A stretch of DNA of 64,000 nucleotides from Ctenosaura bakeri (Eukaryota; Chordata; Lepidosauria; Squamata; Iguanidae), in the NCBI GenBank assembly GCA_948474755.1, contig CAOLHI010001442.1, forward strand, positions 868,001 to 932,000, in the 5' to 3' direction. Position numbers and translations under genes: made by a program. Under the pieces are notes generated by a model. That model did not search any database. It had not been told where the DNA came from and saw only the letters and a list, made by a program, of their open reading frames with translations. Positions 1-60,045 of the stretch are shown one piece after another; position 1 is the first letter of the stretch, and each line of letters starts with the position of its first letter.

Positions 1-342
1 AATCCTTGAATCCTCGGGAAGGATTCAAGATTTGCAAATCTGAATCCCTGTGCCAAAATAGGCAAACAAAATCTTTTGAATTCGGCACCCAAATATTTTG
101 TTGGAGACCGGGGTGCCTGAAAACATGGGAGACCAGAATGCCTGAAAACTTGGCAGACTAGACGCACAAGGGCAGATGGCAAGCAGGTTAATTTTTCCCT
201 TGGAGTAATAATGGCCTTTGCTAACAATTTCAGAAATTTCTGGGCTTGTATCCTGAGATATTTAAATTGAACATTTAATATTTAAGTTCAGCAGTTGACT
301 GGAAGGTACAGGCTTGAGATTTCAAGGACAGCTGAAAGATTC

Positions 343-485
343 CTTTGCATAGCTTCCTTGCAAAGCTCTTTCATAAACAATTCTGGGGTTTGTAGTTGGG
401 CAAGGTGTCACAGCCTTCTCTGTCAAAGTGTGCTGGTGCATCATTAAACTATAAGCCCCAGGATGCCATAAGGAGCTATGCAAAG
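343..485. mobile_element. foldback MITE nested in the GGATTC repeat
   Basis: CTTTGCATAGCT at 343-354 is exactly inverted at 474-485. The inner parts also pair: ATTCTGGGGTTTGTAGTT near 380-397 against AAACTATAAGCCCCAGGAT near 446-464. The unit is a hairpin-forming, non-coding MITE. Confidence 0.55.
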
Positions 486-654
486 AAAAGCCAGTTTTGA
501 CCTGGATTATCTCTGTACTGTAGTATGTGGCTCTGTTTAGACAGGCAGGAAAATATGGCATTAATGCACCTTTTCCTGCCTGTGCAGAAAGGACTTTCAT
601 GTCATTTTCAATCTGGGGACATCCTGAGGCAAAACTATGACAATTATCCTGGCC

Positions 655-715
655 AGATTCCTTCAGAAGGTTTGCCTTTGCCTAGTCTTTTGCTAAGGCT
701 GAGAGAGTGTGTCTT
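655..715 (-). repeat. tRNA-type SINE body fragment
   Basis: The stretch around 672-715 (TTTGCCTTTGCC, then GGCTGAGAGAGTGTG and CTTGCCCAAGAT) matches, in reverse orientation, the body of the SINEs at 39239 and 60817 in this window. Ends are unclear. Confidence 0.4.
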
Positions 716-899
716 GCCCAAGATTATCCTTCTTTCCCTTGCTTTTTAAACCCTTTAAAAAAAAAAAAGATTTGAAAGATTCGAGATTTGTGAGATTCGT
801 GGATTCCCAGAACCTTCCAGGGATTCAGATCTGGATTAGGATTCAGAAAATACTGGATTCGTCCCATCCCTAAAAATTATAAAACCTACACCAATGTGT

Positions 900-2206
900 A
901 ATTTTAAAAGACAGCTTAATAAATAAATAAGAAAGTCCCCAGCTCACATAAAAGCCTGCTTAATGAGAAATATTTTTGTCTGCCGGTGAAATGAGAGCAG
1001 GGAGGGGGCCAGCCTAACCTCTCGTGGAAGAGCGTTACACAGGGTGGGAGCAGCCACTGGGAAGGCTCTCTCCTGTGTCTTCAGTAGGTGGGCCTGGGGC
1101 GGTGGGAGGACCAAGAGAAGCAGACCTTAGAACTCTAGCAGGTCTGTACAGGAAGATATGGTCTTTCAAATAGCCTGGACCTAAGCCAGATAGGGCTTTA
1201 TAGGTCATAACAAGCACTGGAATTGTGCTTGGGAACGAACAGGTAACCAGTGGGGCTGTTTTAATAAGGGAGTTATGTGCTCCCTGTAACTGGCCCTGGT
1301 CAGCATTCTAGCTGCCGCTTTTGAACCTGCTGAAGTTTCTGAAGAGAAGGTAGCCCCATGTAGAGCATGTTACAGTAATCCAACTGAGATGTAATCAGGG
1401 CATGTGTCACTGAAGCCAGATCTGACATCTCAAAGAACAGATGCAGCTGCTGCACAAGTTTTAACTGTGCAAATGCACTCAAGGCCATTGCTGAGACCTG
1501 AGACCTGAATCCAGGAGAACACCCAGGGTTGCTAGTCTGAGATTTCAGGAGGAATGTAACCCTATTTAGCACAGGCAAAGTCTCCATTCCCTGATCTGTG
1601 TTTTGACTGACCAGGAGCACCTCTGTTTTGTCTGGATTAAGCTTCAGTTTGTTTGCCCTCATCCAGTCCATTACTGACAACAGATATTGGTTCAGCGCTG
1701 AGACACTTTCCCTGGAATCAGATGGAAAGGAGAGGTAGAGTTGGGTGTCACCAGCATATTGGTGACACTGAACCGCCAAACTACAGATGACTCCTCCCAG
1801 TGGTTTCATGTATATATTAAATAGCACAAGGGACAAAACAGAACCCTGAGGGACCCCACAGACCAACGGCCAGGGAGTCGAACAAGAATCCCCCAGCTCT
1901 GCCTTCTGAATTTGAGCCTCCAGGAATGACTGGAACTGCTGCATAACAGTGCCCACGTCCCATCCCAGAGAGTTGACCCAGAAAGATACCGTGGTCGATA
2001 GTATCAAAAGCCTCTGAGAAGCCCAGCAGAACCAACAGGGACACACTCCCCCTGTCTATTTCCCTGCATAAGTCATCCACCATCGCAACCAAAGCTATCT
2101 CTGTCCAGTACCCAGGCCTGAAGCAAGATTGAAATGAATCTGGATAATCCATTTCATCCAGAAACCCTTGGAGCTGGGAGGCCATTACATGCTCTAGAAC
2201 TTTGCC
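900..2206 (-). pseudogene. L2-clade LINE, reverse transcriptase and 3' end, frameshifted
   Basis: Read on the minus strand, fragments carry the L2 reverse transcriptase order: FRPGYWTEIALVAMVDDL, LGFSEAFDTIDHGI, VCGVPQGSVLS, FNIYMKPLGGVI, then YAGDTQLYLSFP in place of the usual YADD box, MDWMRANKLKLNPDKTEVLL, and near 1217-1150 VMTYKALSGLGPGYL. At least two frame changes (about 1817-2046 and near 1300) and the changed active-site box mean it is dead. The left end encodes a remnant of the usual C-terminal TKIFLIKQAF near 940-970. The element is 5'-truncated near 2206 and sits antisense in an upstream HECW2 intron. Confidence 0.85.
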
Positions 2207-2330
2207 CCCCGCCCCAAACTATACATAGGATATAACTTCCTGGATAAATAAAGTGTCAATAAGATTAAAAGGGCCATTGATAAGACAGAATCTCTTTATA
2301 TGTAATAAGTTTTGCATACCAGACTAATGA

Positions 2331-50424
<48,094 letters not shown>

Positions 50425-50727
50425 AACACAAACCATAGTGCCCAGCATCTTGGACCTTCTGTGGACCATTCCTCAAAAGGATACGTGAATGCTTCTATTG
50501 TGTTACTGAGGACAATTTTTTTTTAACAATGCAATGTGAGTAATGGGACTTCACGAATGAGCAAAACTAGTTTGGGGAGCCCTTATAAGCTCTCAGTTAG
50601 CTACACAAGTACTCCAGAGCAAGCAGTGTTGGTCTCTAGGAACACCAACAATCCACCATCGACATTTCCCCCCTTCTGGCTACAAATTTAATATTTGGTA
50701 TTAAATATTTTAAATATTTGATTTTAA

Positions 50728-50733
50728 AATAAA
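50728..50733 (+). promoter_or_regulatory. candidate proximal poly(A) signal AATAAA
   Basis: Canonical hexamer 304 bases after the stop codon, within an AT-rich stretch. No clear GU-rich element follows, so use is uncertain. Confidence 0.35.
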
Positions 50734-51417
50734 GAGATGTAAGAACAAGTGATCAGCAATATCAGGACTACTGCTAAACCATTCACATCTCAGAAATGGA
50801 TTTTGCCCAAATAGTTGGAGTTCAATGTGCAAATAGGAAGCTTATTACTCCACTGGCAATTGTAGGAGGTCTGGTGAAAACACTATTTTTTTTAAAGGCT
50901 GGTAGGCGTTACTTCCCAATGGTACACTACTATATGCCATATACAGTACAGTACTAGAATATATTACACATGCTATACCTAAGAATATGAGTGCCTGCAT
51001 GACATCAATTGCGTTTCAAAGATAAAATATAAAGATCAATTTTTGTTGGGCTTAACAGGAACATGAAGAAAAATAGGCAACAAGATATGGCCTGCAGTGG
51101 CTTGCAATTAGGTGGCTTGTACAAATGTAATATGCAGATAGTGTATTTGGCATAAGATGAGCTAATATAAGAGAATAATTATTGATTTATGCTTTATACT
51201 GCATGAAGGGAGTGGTTTTTTAAAACAACAACTAGACTTTATCACAGCATATCAGGAACAGAACAATTACACAGTGATTTTTGTTTATTTTTATAGATTC
51301 GTTATATTAAGTTTGTTAAGAGTGTAAATATGAAACTAGCTGACAAAGTACCTTTTTTGTTCTTTTCACCTTTCCATGCTTAATTATTGTGTTTGATTCT
51401 TTAAACACTCTCAAGGA

Positions 51418-51465
51418 AAAATGTATATATATACATATACATATATATATATATATATATATATG
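51418..51465 (+). repeat. (AT)n microsatellite in the presumed 3' UTR
   Basis: TATATATACATATACATATA followed by uninterrupted AT pairs. Confidence 0.9.
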
Positions 51466-52213
51466 CCTTTTATTTTTATAAAGGTAAGATATTCCTGAAA
51501 CTATTTTTTGCACTGAATGTACCAAAGTCAAAGGGACATTATGATCTAACTGACAGAAAACTGCATCACTCATACAAATCTGTAGGAAGTAGCTGATTTA
51601 AAGAACAGCTTTCTTCACAGTGCCATGTCTGTAGATAATATCAGGACTGTGCACATTTAAGTAATAATTTTATAAGGCTCACAACATGTCATGATATGTA
51701 ATATGCATTTATTTCAAATACATTTAATTTGTTTTTTCATCCCTCAACTGACTTTATGGAGTAGAGCTGAATACGGATATTTCACATTTTCCCTGCAAAA
51801 TTTTGTGTGTATGTGTACAGCACTATTAAAAGCACTACAGTGGATCTGGAAAAACAAGACAGCCATCACTTAAGAGGATGAACCTTCACCTGAGGAATAA
51901 CTTCTTCACCCTCATATTCAGCAGTGAACCATCTCCAAGATGCAAGCTGTTTGTAGTATCTTTTTAAGCCTGCGTTTTCACTAAACAGTTTTCTTATCAA
52001 TGTTTATTAAAAATGAAGTACTTTTTCTATCATATATCTGAAAGCATGAATCCACCATGTCATATAAGCTTTTAATTTTGGAAACATTAAAAGGTGTGAA
52101 AATCCTCACAAGATTTCCCATGCTGAAGGCCGTTTCATGCGTGTACCTGGAGTCCTATGTTCTTATCCCTTATTGTCCCTTGAAAATTAACACATGCCAC
52201 CCAAAACACACTG

Positions 52214-52337
52214 CCTAGAGTGGGGTAAGCAACTATATTTTTTGCCCTGCATCAAGCCAGCATAACCAACAATACAGAACGACAGGAACTGCAATCCCCA
52301 AACATCTGGAGAGCCACAGTTGCCCACCTCTATCCTA
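52214..52337. mobile_element. foldback MITE of the CCAGATGTTT family
   Basis: It begins TAGAGTGGGGTAAGCAACTA and ends AGTTGCCCACCTCTA. AACATCTGGAGAGCCACAGT near the right is a well-known amniote hAT MITE motif, also seen at 53512-53636. Confidence 0.6.
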
Positions 52338-53204
52338 GACTGTGCCAATCTAGGTACCACCTGTAGCATTACAGGCCCTGACACTGAATGAAACAGGAAG
52401 AGACCATGAGGGTTCTCCCTTCTGGAGTTTTTGAGGGGTACTATATGCCTGTCCTTCAAACAGATCACTATTGTGGGAACATCCTCTCACTCTCCTGGAG
52501 AGCCTGTGTCAGCTACAGTGAAGACATAAAATATAGACATTTTACAGCTTCCCTAGTTAGAATGTAAATTCTGTTGGGGTGGAGGCAGTGGATGGAGAAA
52601 AAGAAGTCAGCCTTAAATCACAATCAAGTAACATCTTCTTTTACAAATAGAATCCTGCTTGTTTTTGCTGCTTCTGCTCTTTCTCAAGAGAGTTCTAACA
52701 GTTGTCTATTTGCTGAACAATGTATTTATTGAACAAACTGGTCCAGATTTTTAAAATTTAAGTTGACTGCATGCTATACCTCTCCTCAGAATGGGTCATG
52801 TCCAGTGAGATTAATTTATTTTGTAAATTTAATAAGGTCATTTGGGATGTGATGCCAGTGTTGCTTGAAAAAGGAACCTGGACTTTGGTTTTTATAACAT
52901 TACCGTCATTTTATATTGGTACTAAAGAAAAATTGGAATGGAAATTAAGCCTGTAATCTAGAAAACAAGTGTGATAGTTCTGTGTTTAAGGAGATTACAC
53001 TATCCTTAGCTGGTATTCCAGTTATCCAAGTTTTACTTGCAGCTTATCTTCAGGTTTGACCAGAAAATCAGCAGATTTAATACAGGTTTGAAATGGGAAG
53101 AAGCCATTTTAACAAAGATCTGCTCAAGATTTTTTTTTCTTTTAGTGGACCCTAAATAGAATTCCTAGAAGTCCTTTATTGTGTACTTGGGCTTAGGTTT
53201 GGGA

Positions 53205-53424
53205 CCCTTTCACACTGCACAGATATAGCTCTATGATTCCATTTAATGGTCATGACTGTATCTTAAGCAATCCTAGGATTTATAGTTTAGTCATAGGCAC
53301 TAGACAATCTCTGGTTGAAGACTCTAAATGTCCTTCACTAGACTGCAAAGCCTGGAATTTCATAGAGTGAAGCCATGGCAGTGAAAGTGGAATCGAAGGG
53401 ATATAATTGTTTAGTGTATGAAAG
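53205..53424. mobile_element. foldback hAT-type MITE (GATTCC family), copy
   Basis: CCCTTTCACACTGCACAGAT and CTCTATGATTCCATTTAATG at the left; GAAAGTGGAATCGAAGGG and TTAGTGTATGAAAG at the right are complementary. The middle has AATCCTAGGATTTATAG. Confidence 0.65.
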
Positions 53425-53511
53425 TATGATAAATAAGATACATAAAAATATGATGATGATAAATAAAACTTAATTAAAGTACTATACTTCTGGAAGACCA
53501 TGATTCCTTTG

Positions 53512-53636
53512 AATAGTGGTTGTCCAGATGTTTTAGACTTCAACTCCCAGAAATCCTAACCAGCATGGTCAGTATTCAGAAATTTTATGAGCTGTAGATT
53601 CAAACATCTGGAGAACCAAAGTTTGAGAGCCACTGT
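53512..53636. mobile_element. foldback hAT MITE of the CCAGATGTTT family
   Basis: TGTCCAGATGTTTTAGACTT pairs with AGATTCAAACATCTGGAGAA. The right end AGTTTGAGAGCCACTG is a Charlie-type CAGTGGCTCTCAAACT terminus. Confidence 0.65.
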
Positions 53637-53908
53637 TGTAGAATATGATGGATAGTCCTAAATTTTTGGATGCTTCCACTCCACAGAAGAAAATCTGTGG
53701 CTCTGCACTGCTCATATATCCCTTCCCTTTAATCTGGTAGCCATGTCTCAATCTCTAGAGGGCTTCAGGCTGCATATACATTGTCCCAAGCTTGTTATGA
53801 CAACCATCCAGAAACTTGTTGCCTTAGCTGTCCTGCAGTGATGGTTGTTCGTGCCCTGTTCCAGTTGTATATTACATGAACAAAGAGATTCTCAGAACTT
53901 CACAAACA

Positions 53909-53916
53909 TAGATAGA

Positions 53917-53948
<32 letters not shown>
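53909..53948 (+). repeat. (ATAG)n microsatellite
   Basis: About eight GATA units with one interruption near 53917. Confidence 0.95.
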
Positions 53949-54408
53949 TTAACCCAGATCTAGAAATTTAAGGAAGGGGGGTAGGGCTGACTTTCTTGAA
54001 TCCCAATCTAAAAAATAATTTTTAAAAGGAACCAGAGGATGGAAAAATCACAAAATGATGCAGTTACAGTGTGTGGAAAAATACATTTAGTGGTACTCAC
54101 TGGAGCTCCTGTTGCCCCTTCTCAATTTAATTGGGTACATGTTCCTGTTGGAGTAGTACAGTGGAGAACAGGCCATCTCAAACAGGAAAATACGGTGAAG
54201 GCATGGGAAGAAACGATGTTGCTTTCCATCAAATTACTAGCTGACTGATACCTGCAGTATTTACTTAGCCACTTTCCTCATCACTCTGAACTGGAATGAG
54301 TGCAACAAGTGACAAGGGATTATGGCTGAGGGGGTATAGTGGATTCCTTGCAATAGAAAAACAATAGAGGGGGACACTTCAGACTACTTGAATCGCCAAG
54401 TAAAGTAT

Positions 54409-54597
54409 TGTTGTGTGTCTTCAAGTCATCTCAGATTTATGGTGAACCATAAGTGTACAGGGATTTCTTGGAAAGATTTGTGCAGAGGGGATTTTGCCCT
54501 TAGCTTCCTTTGAGGCTGAGAGTGTGTGACTTGCCTAAGATCACATACTTGGTTTCCCTAAAGCCCAGACCACTAGTATACCATGCTGGCTCCCAGA
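54409..54597 (-). repeat. tRNA-derived SINE, reverse orientation
   Basis: TTGTTGTGTGTCTTCAAGTC at the left is the tail; GGCTGAGAGTGTGTGACTTG and CTAGTATACCATGCTGGCTC near the right are the body and A-box head, reverse-complemented. It lies within the presumed 3' UTR. Confidence 0.8.
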
Positions 54598-55204
54598 GAT
54601 AAGATTACCAGATTAAATGGGAGGGATATACAAGTACCGCAGAATCCCAGATTTTCTTCTGTGGAGGGGCAGCATCCAAAAATTTAAGGGTATTTGTCAT
54701 ATTCTACAATCCTTAATAAAGCAAACACCTGTAGATTGTCTTGATTTCCTTTCTTTTTGTCTTTCCAAGACTGTCTGTGTCCATTGGGAACTTGTCTGTG
54801 TAACTGAGTGAGCTGTGAACATGATCTGACATGTGAAATTAGCCAGGAGGCAATGCTGTGTGAATATTTCTTTTAAGAAATGTGTTGTGGCCATTAACCA
54901 TATTCATTATTATAGTGATGCCATTAGGCTTCAGAACTCTGTTTTAAATGCTTTGGAATGACTCATAAAATAACTTAATATTTTACTCTCTCATCTACAG
55001 AAATACAGTATAGGCACAATGTTCTGCAGCTTCTTATCTAAGAAGTCTGTGCTGGAGCCAAACTACTTCAGAGACGTACTTTTCTTTCCCAAACAGCAGC
55101 AACACTAGTTTTCAAATAATTATTTAGGTGCTTCCAGACAGAGAGTTCTTAGTGCTACTGATTAAAAAAAAAACTTCATATATTTCATCTTTTTTTCCTC
55201 GATG

Positions 55205-55206
<2 letters not shown>

Positions 55207-55240
<34 letters not shown>
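55207..55240 (+). repeat. (TG)n microsatellite
   Basis: About seventeen uninterrupted TG units. Confidence 0.97.
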
Positions 55241-55241
<1 letters not shown>

Positions 55242-56290
55242 AAAAAGAAGAGATGGAAGAAATGGTAGGAAAACATGAAGAGGCTATAAGTGGAATATTA
55301 GATTGTCTCAGCCCCATGTGATACTCTGTAAATGGGGCTGGGTGACTGCCAGATAACCATCTCTTCTGGAAGCATCCTGAATAAAAATGTGCATTTTTAA
55401 GCCAGCACAGATTTTACAGTGATGAAGCATTTGTTCAGTAAAACAGTATGTTTTTTCCCTCCTATTTTTGGATGCTTCACATTGTTTGCTTGTTTTTTTT
55501 AAAAAAAAATCCTCTGTTTGGAAGAAATTAACTCTATAACTCACAAATCAGAGGCCTGAAATGAACCATCATATCACTCCTAGTTAGATTTAGTAAGGCA
55601 TCTAAGGTGAGATTCAGTCCTGATCAAAAGGCCAGCCTGTGCCGAAAATAAGCTCCGTGATAAAATTGTCTGTCCCAGTTCACTGGATGTATCGTGAACA
55701 TACACAACATGTAATCTTCAAAGGAAGTTGGAAATCCAGGCAGTAGCTGCCTGGCAAAGCTTCTGAAAGAAAGTCATTGGTGGGATAAAAAAAAAAATTG
55801 GCAGAGAACCATGGGTTGGCATTTTGTAGGGCTTTTTAAAGTTGTGGGAATGAAGAAAGTTTTGTGGTTTTCAGTGCTTCCAAGAAAAAACAAAAACTTG
55901 AGTCTTCAGCATTGGGAATTGGGCCTGCTTGCTTATGCTTTGACATGGAAGTGTTAAGTGCAGCTGTTTATAAAGCTGTGGATTATTGATCACAGATGTT
56001 TCCCAAATCTATGGATTTTTGCAGTACATTTTTTGAGGTCCTTATTCTATACTGAGAGTACCCTAAAGTGTATGTGTTGAATATCTGAAAACTGCTAGTC
56101 TTGGGTCTCCTCCCATTGAGTACAAAGCAATATGAATATTGTTTCAGGAAGCTGATTGTGATTCATGTTATAATCTGTTTTAACAAAATATTTAAAATGA
56201 ATGGTGTTTTGCCCCTTCTTAAAGTAGGAGTGGAAGCTTTGGGGGATGCTTTTGAAATTACTTGTATGAAAACACTGAGCAGATCCAAAC

Positions 56291-56296
56291 AATAAA
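56291..56296 (+). promoter_or_regulatory. candidate distal poly(A) signal AATAAA
   Basis: Canonical hexamer at the end of a repeat-poor stretch (about 55860-56300), 5.9 kb after the stop. Vertebrate HECW2 transcripts have long 3' UTRs, which makes a distal site plausible (inference). Confidence 0.3.
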
Positions 56297-56899
56297 CAAA
56301 GGTATTACTTTAGATCTCACAGTGTTACTACTAGTAAATGAAAAAAGCACAAAGCACGTTGTGAGTAGTTAGTTAATTTGGAGTAACAAACATCAGACAC
56401 ACCTTGATCTGTTTTCTTTCCACTTACCATGCAAGAAATTATGCACTAGGGCTGGATCCAACAGATGGCAAAGCCTGACAATTGCTGGTGTGCCAAGACT
56501 GGCAAATTGCCCAATGCATTATAGTTTTAAAAACTAATCAGGTTGGGACCATGGACAATCTGCACTCATATGAACATGCCTGACCATTCAGATTGGCCTC
56601 TGAGGACCTCTTCTGCAGCCCACTGGCAAGTCCCATCAGTCTTTCTTTTATTTTCAACATTGGACCCATCACTGTGGACCTCTCTTCCATGGGAAATCGG
56701 TTTGGGTACGTCACCGTCTGTATGTGTTTCGAAAAGGTTTTTTACAAAACTGAGTTATACATTCACTTTTACTAATTTAATTTGAAATGGGGTCAGACTT
56801 TTAACACTGAACTTTTAAAACTGTTTCCATTTTTATTGTCTCACTATTGGTTTTCAAAAAATATTATTTTTGTGATTATTTATATCAATTTTGTATTGT

Positions 56900-57016
56900 T
56901 TTTATGATCACATGTTGATATGATTTTATTGTGACTGGCCTTACTCTCCAGACTGCCTTGACAGGGCTGTCTAGCCTTTAAGGGCAACACAGAAATGTTT
57001 AAAATAAATAAATGAT
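56900..57016 (+). repeat. LINE 3'-tail fragment
   Basis: GACTGCCTTGACAGGGCTGT, then CTTTAAGGGCAACACAGAAA and AAATAAATAAATGA resembles a reptile LINE tail ending in (AAAT)n. Confidence 0.45.
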
Positions 57017-57704
57017 ACATATCTGGGCACCCAAAGCTGGGAAAGGCTACATCTGAGGAATGTCATAGTGTTCCTAAATGCTTTGTTAATCTATGTGTTT
57101 GTATGTGTATGAGGAGAGGGATTAATGCAACTGGGAAATTGATTGGATAAACAACTTATTCAGACAAGTGTTAACCAAATTATAGTTCTTTCAGTGTAAC
57201 TGTCCTTTTTTTCTTTACCAATGGCAAAAGGAAAAGGGGTGGTGGTAGAATAATGATTATTCAGTCTGAGCTAAGCTGTTCTCTCCAGAAAGAGATTGGT
57301 TTGTCCTTGCAGTACTTTAAGAGCAGCTTCTCTCCCATCCTGCAAGACCGGTTGGGATTCTTGCATTCCTCCCTGTCTCCATTTCCTGCTTTGGAAGTTT
57401 AATTGCTTGGTAACACTCTATGACTCAGCGATTAAACTCCTGTAACTTTGCACAATGGTCCTATATCTTCTCCATTGTTAAGCAGGGGAGGACTGTCCCG
57501 TAATCTGCAACTCCTCCTCGCTGGCTGGTGTAGCTGGGAAAATGGCACCTGATTGACTTGTTTGGTACAGTCAGCTACTTGTTTACATTACCAACTGATG
57601 TCAAGGTCCATGATCTGCTGAAGAATTCTAGGGGAATACTTGGAGCTGTTCAATGGCTACGGCTTTAAGACATGGTAGATCCATGCTGAGATTTTCTGTG
57701 TATT

Positions 57705-57900
57705 TGTGCCTTCAGGTTGCCTGTCAATTTATGGCAATCCCATGAATATCATAGGGTTTTCTTAGGCGAGGAATACCCAGAGGTAGTTTTTCCAGTTCCT
57801 TCCTCTGATATTCATTGGTAGTCTCCCACCCAAATACTAACCAGGGCTGATCCTGTTTAATTTCCAAGAGCAGATGGGATCTGGTATTCAGCAGTGAAAA
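57705..57900 (-). repeat. 5S-rRNA-derived SINE (SINE3 class)
   Basis: On the plus strand 57820-57890 reads GTAGTCTCCCACCCAAATAC, TAACCAGGGCTGATCCTG, TTTAATTTCCAAGAGCAG and ATGGGATCTGGTATTC. This is close to the reverse complement of vertebrate 5S rRNA across its internal promoter (A box, intermediate element, C box). The body at 57720-57805 (ATCATAGGGTTTTCTTAGGC, GAGGTAGTTTTTCCAGTTCC) matches the SINE at 21985. Confidence 0.75.
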
Positions 57901-58589
57901 ATGCCATGGAAATGTAGCCTGAGTCATGAGGTAGTAACCCTCAAGCAAAGTAGTCAGCTGAAACACGACTTCAGAGGAAGAGAGCAGGAGGTACAGTTCA
58001 GTTATTTACATTGTATATTAGCAAGTCTATTTTATATAGTTCAGTCAGTGTATGCACTCCGATAGATCATTTAAACAGCACCTTTCAAGCAAATATTTGA
58101 AATCAAAAACGTAAGAATAACTTTTATTGTCCAGAGTTTTGGAAATGTTAGTGTTGGTGATAACACATTAGAGTTAAACCACTGAAGCAAATCAATCATT
58201 TAGCATTAAAACATTTTTTAAAAAAACTTAATAAAATGGTTCAATTAGTTAATTGAATTTCTAAGTTACTTTTTAGAAAAATAATAAACATGTCTGGAAG
58301 CAAATTAACGAGAACTATAATCACAAGTCAAAGTCCAGTAACTGTAACTCAAAATGAATGTCACTAGCATTTAACAATTAAGGTAATGTTTTTTAAAAAA
58401 TCATTGTTGAAAATTTTAATGAATTAGGAATAACAAATTAAACTTTGATGAATTAGTTCCAAACTCTCAGGGCAATCCATCCAGCATTTTGTTTGCAAAA
58501 ATGACCCTCTGCCAGATAACATTTACATTTTTTCCTGTTGTTTTCGTGGCATCTGCTGTATTATGTTAATTTTTACTTGTGTTTGTTTT

Positions 58590-58648
58590 AACTGTTGTAA
58601 GCCACCTTGAGTCCTGAACTGGGAAAAAGCCAGGATGTAAACAAATCA
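58590..58648 (+). repeat. LINE 3'-tail fragment
   Basis: GTTGTAAGCCACCTTGAGTC then AAAGCCAGGATGTAAACAAA is the same tail type as at 63164. It runs into the trinucleotide repeats that follow. Confidence 0.6.
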
Positions 58649-58683
58649 TCATCATCATCACCACCACCACCACCACCACCACC
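58645..58683 (+). repeat. (ATC)n(ACC)n microsatellite
   Basis: About five ATC units followed by about eight ACC units, seeded at the end of the LINE tail. Confidence 0.95.
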
Positions 58684-60045
58684 TTTACCACCGCTGTCTG
58701 CTGTTCGAGGTATATTACCGATGTTCACAGAGGCTCCATTTTGTTATCTAAGGTTCATTAAGAAACCTACCAAGAAGTGCTAAAGCTTTTCATGGCTTAA
58801 AATTTGCTAGGAAGCTGAGGTGCCAAAGTTTTGGGGTACTTTTCTTTACCAGCCTTCTTTCTCATATGAGGGCCTTATATGTAAGGAGAGGGACGAGTTT
58901 AGATTTTAGTGTGCTACTTTATTGGTATTTACCATTACACTAATTTAATGGTGGCGCTTCTTATTTATTGCAAGAAAGCACTTATATCCACCTTTCCAGA
59001 CAACAACTTATACTTGAGGATTTAAGACATGACTGCACTAAGAAAATTCACCTACTCTTCTTAATCCACCTTATTCAAGTAGTGGTAGTCCTATTCCCAT
59101 TATATCCATCCAGGCTGCATTGGAATTCACAGAGAATTGAACAATGAATCATCTGTGGCAGGGTTGAGCAAGGATCCTTCAGGGATTATGCAAAGTGACA
59201 AAAACACCAAACAACAAAAACAAAACCCCAGAAATGGCTGGAACTGCAAGTCTCCGTGCCTCACACAAATGGTTTTTTTTGTGCATGTGGAGGAACCCAA
59301 TCTGAATGGTCCAGAGCTGAATAATTTGACGGGAACTCCTCCACGCGATCTACCGCACATATCCTAGACTGCCAAGCTAATCCCCTCAGTTTCTCTTCAT
59401 CTGCTGACAGAGTGACTTCTGTTAGAGTGTTTCCTTGAAATTGAGTAGCTTCCTGTCTTTCCAGTTCATTTTTATGGTTCTTTTTCTCATTCTTTCTTTC
59501 CCTTTCTTATTCTGCCACTTTTTTAAAAAAGCCTTTCTCTTTACTTTGGGAGTTTGCACCTTCTCTTTCCTCTTCTATAGTCTCAACCTCTTTCATTAAA
59601 CTTTGCTCTTGAAGAACCAAAGTTACAGGTTCTCTGTCCTTCTGGTTTTGAAAAATGGGGTTTTTAAAAAGTTAAACTGTGTACGGCGGGCCCCTTCAAC
59701 CTATTTGAAAGGTGAATCAGTGCTTCTGGAGGCTTTCACAAGGATCAGTCAACCTTTTTTTTGCCAGACAAGAGTCTGGAGGAGTCAGAGGGGCTCCATG
59801 CAGCCAGAGGGTTGTACTTTGTTTATGCCAGGCTGTGCAATAGACTTATGGGTTTTATTGAATGAAGTAAACAACTGTGTAAAATTTGAAGGACACATAA
59901 TTATCTCATTTCCAATCTAAATAATAATGGAGGGACAGGGGTCCTATTTACCAAGGGCAGTCCTCTATTTAATGGGCGATCAAAGGGTAGTCCCCTGTTA
60001 GAAGGTATTATCTAATTGAAAGGTTGTCCAATCTAGTTTCTCTCT

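Larger units (their letters stand above)
1..872 (-). mobile_element. GGATTC/GAATCC-rich repeat, copy 1 (truncated by window edge)
   Basis: Positions 1-60 match the reverse complement of about 23625-23690, and 730-872 match the reverse complement of about 23144-23270, so this is a longer inverted copy of the repeat at 23136-23707. The right end reads CCATCCCTA, complementary to the TAGGGATGG start of the other copy. The interior differs: it holds a 143-bp foldback (343-485) and a SINE-like piece at about 655-712. Probably a non-autonomous DNA transposon of hAT type. Confidence 0.55.
50425..56296 (+). other. HECW2: HECW2 3' UTR region (3' end uncertain)
   Basis: Everything just after the stop is AT-rich and, up to about 52200, free of recognisable repeats, as expected for a 3' UTR. 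AATAAA hexamers occur at 50728, 54715, 55380 and 56291. Inserted repeats lie at 52214-52337, 53205-53424, 53512-53636 and 54409-54597, with microsatellites at 51418, 53909 and 55207. A long UTR ending near 56300 is plausible because the stretch before it is also repeat-poor; a shorter one ending near 50750 is equally possible. Only transcript data can decide. Confidence 0.4.

Noticed and set aside
57820..57890. Functional 5S rRNA gene
   Set aside because: Too diverged from 5S, only part of it present, and joined to a SINE body.
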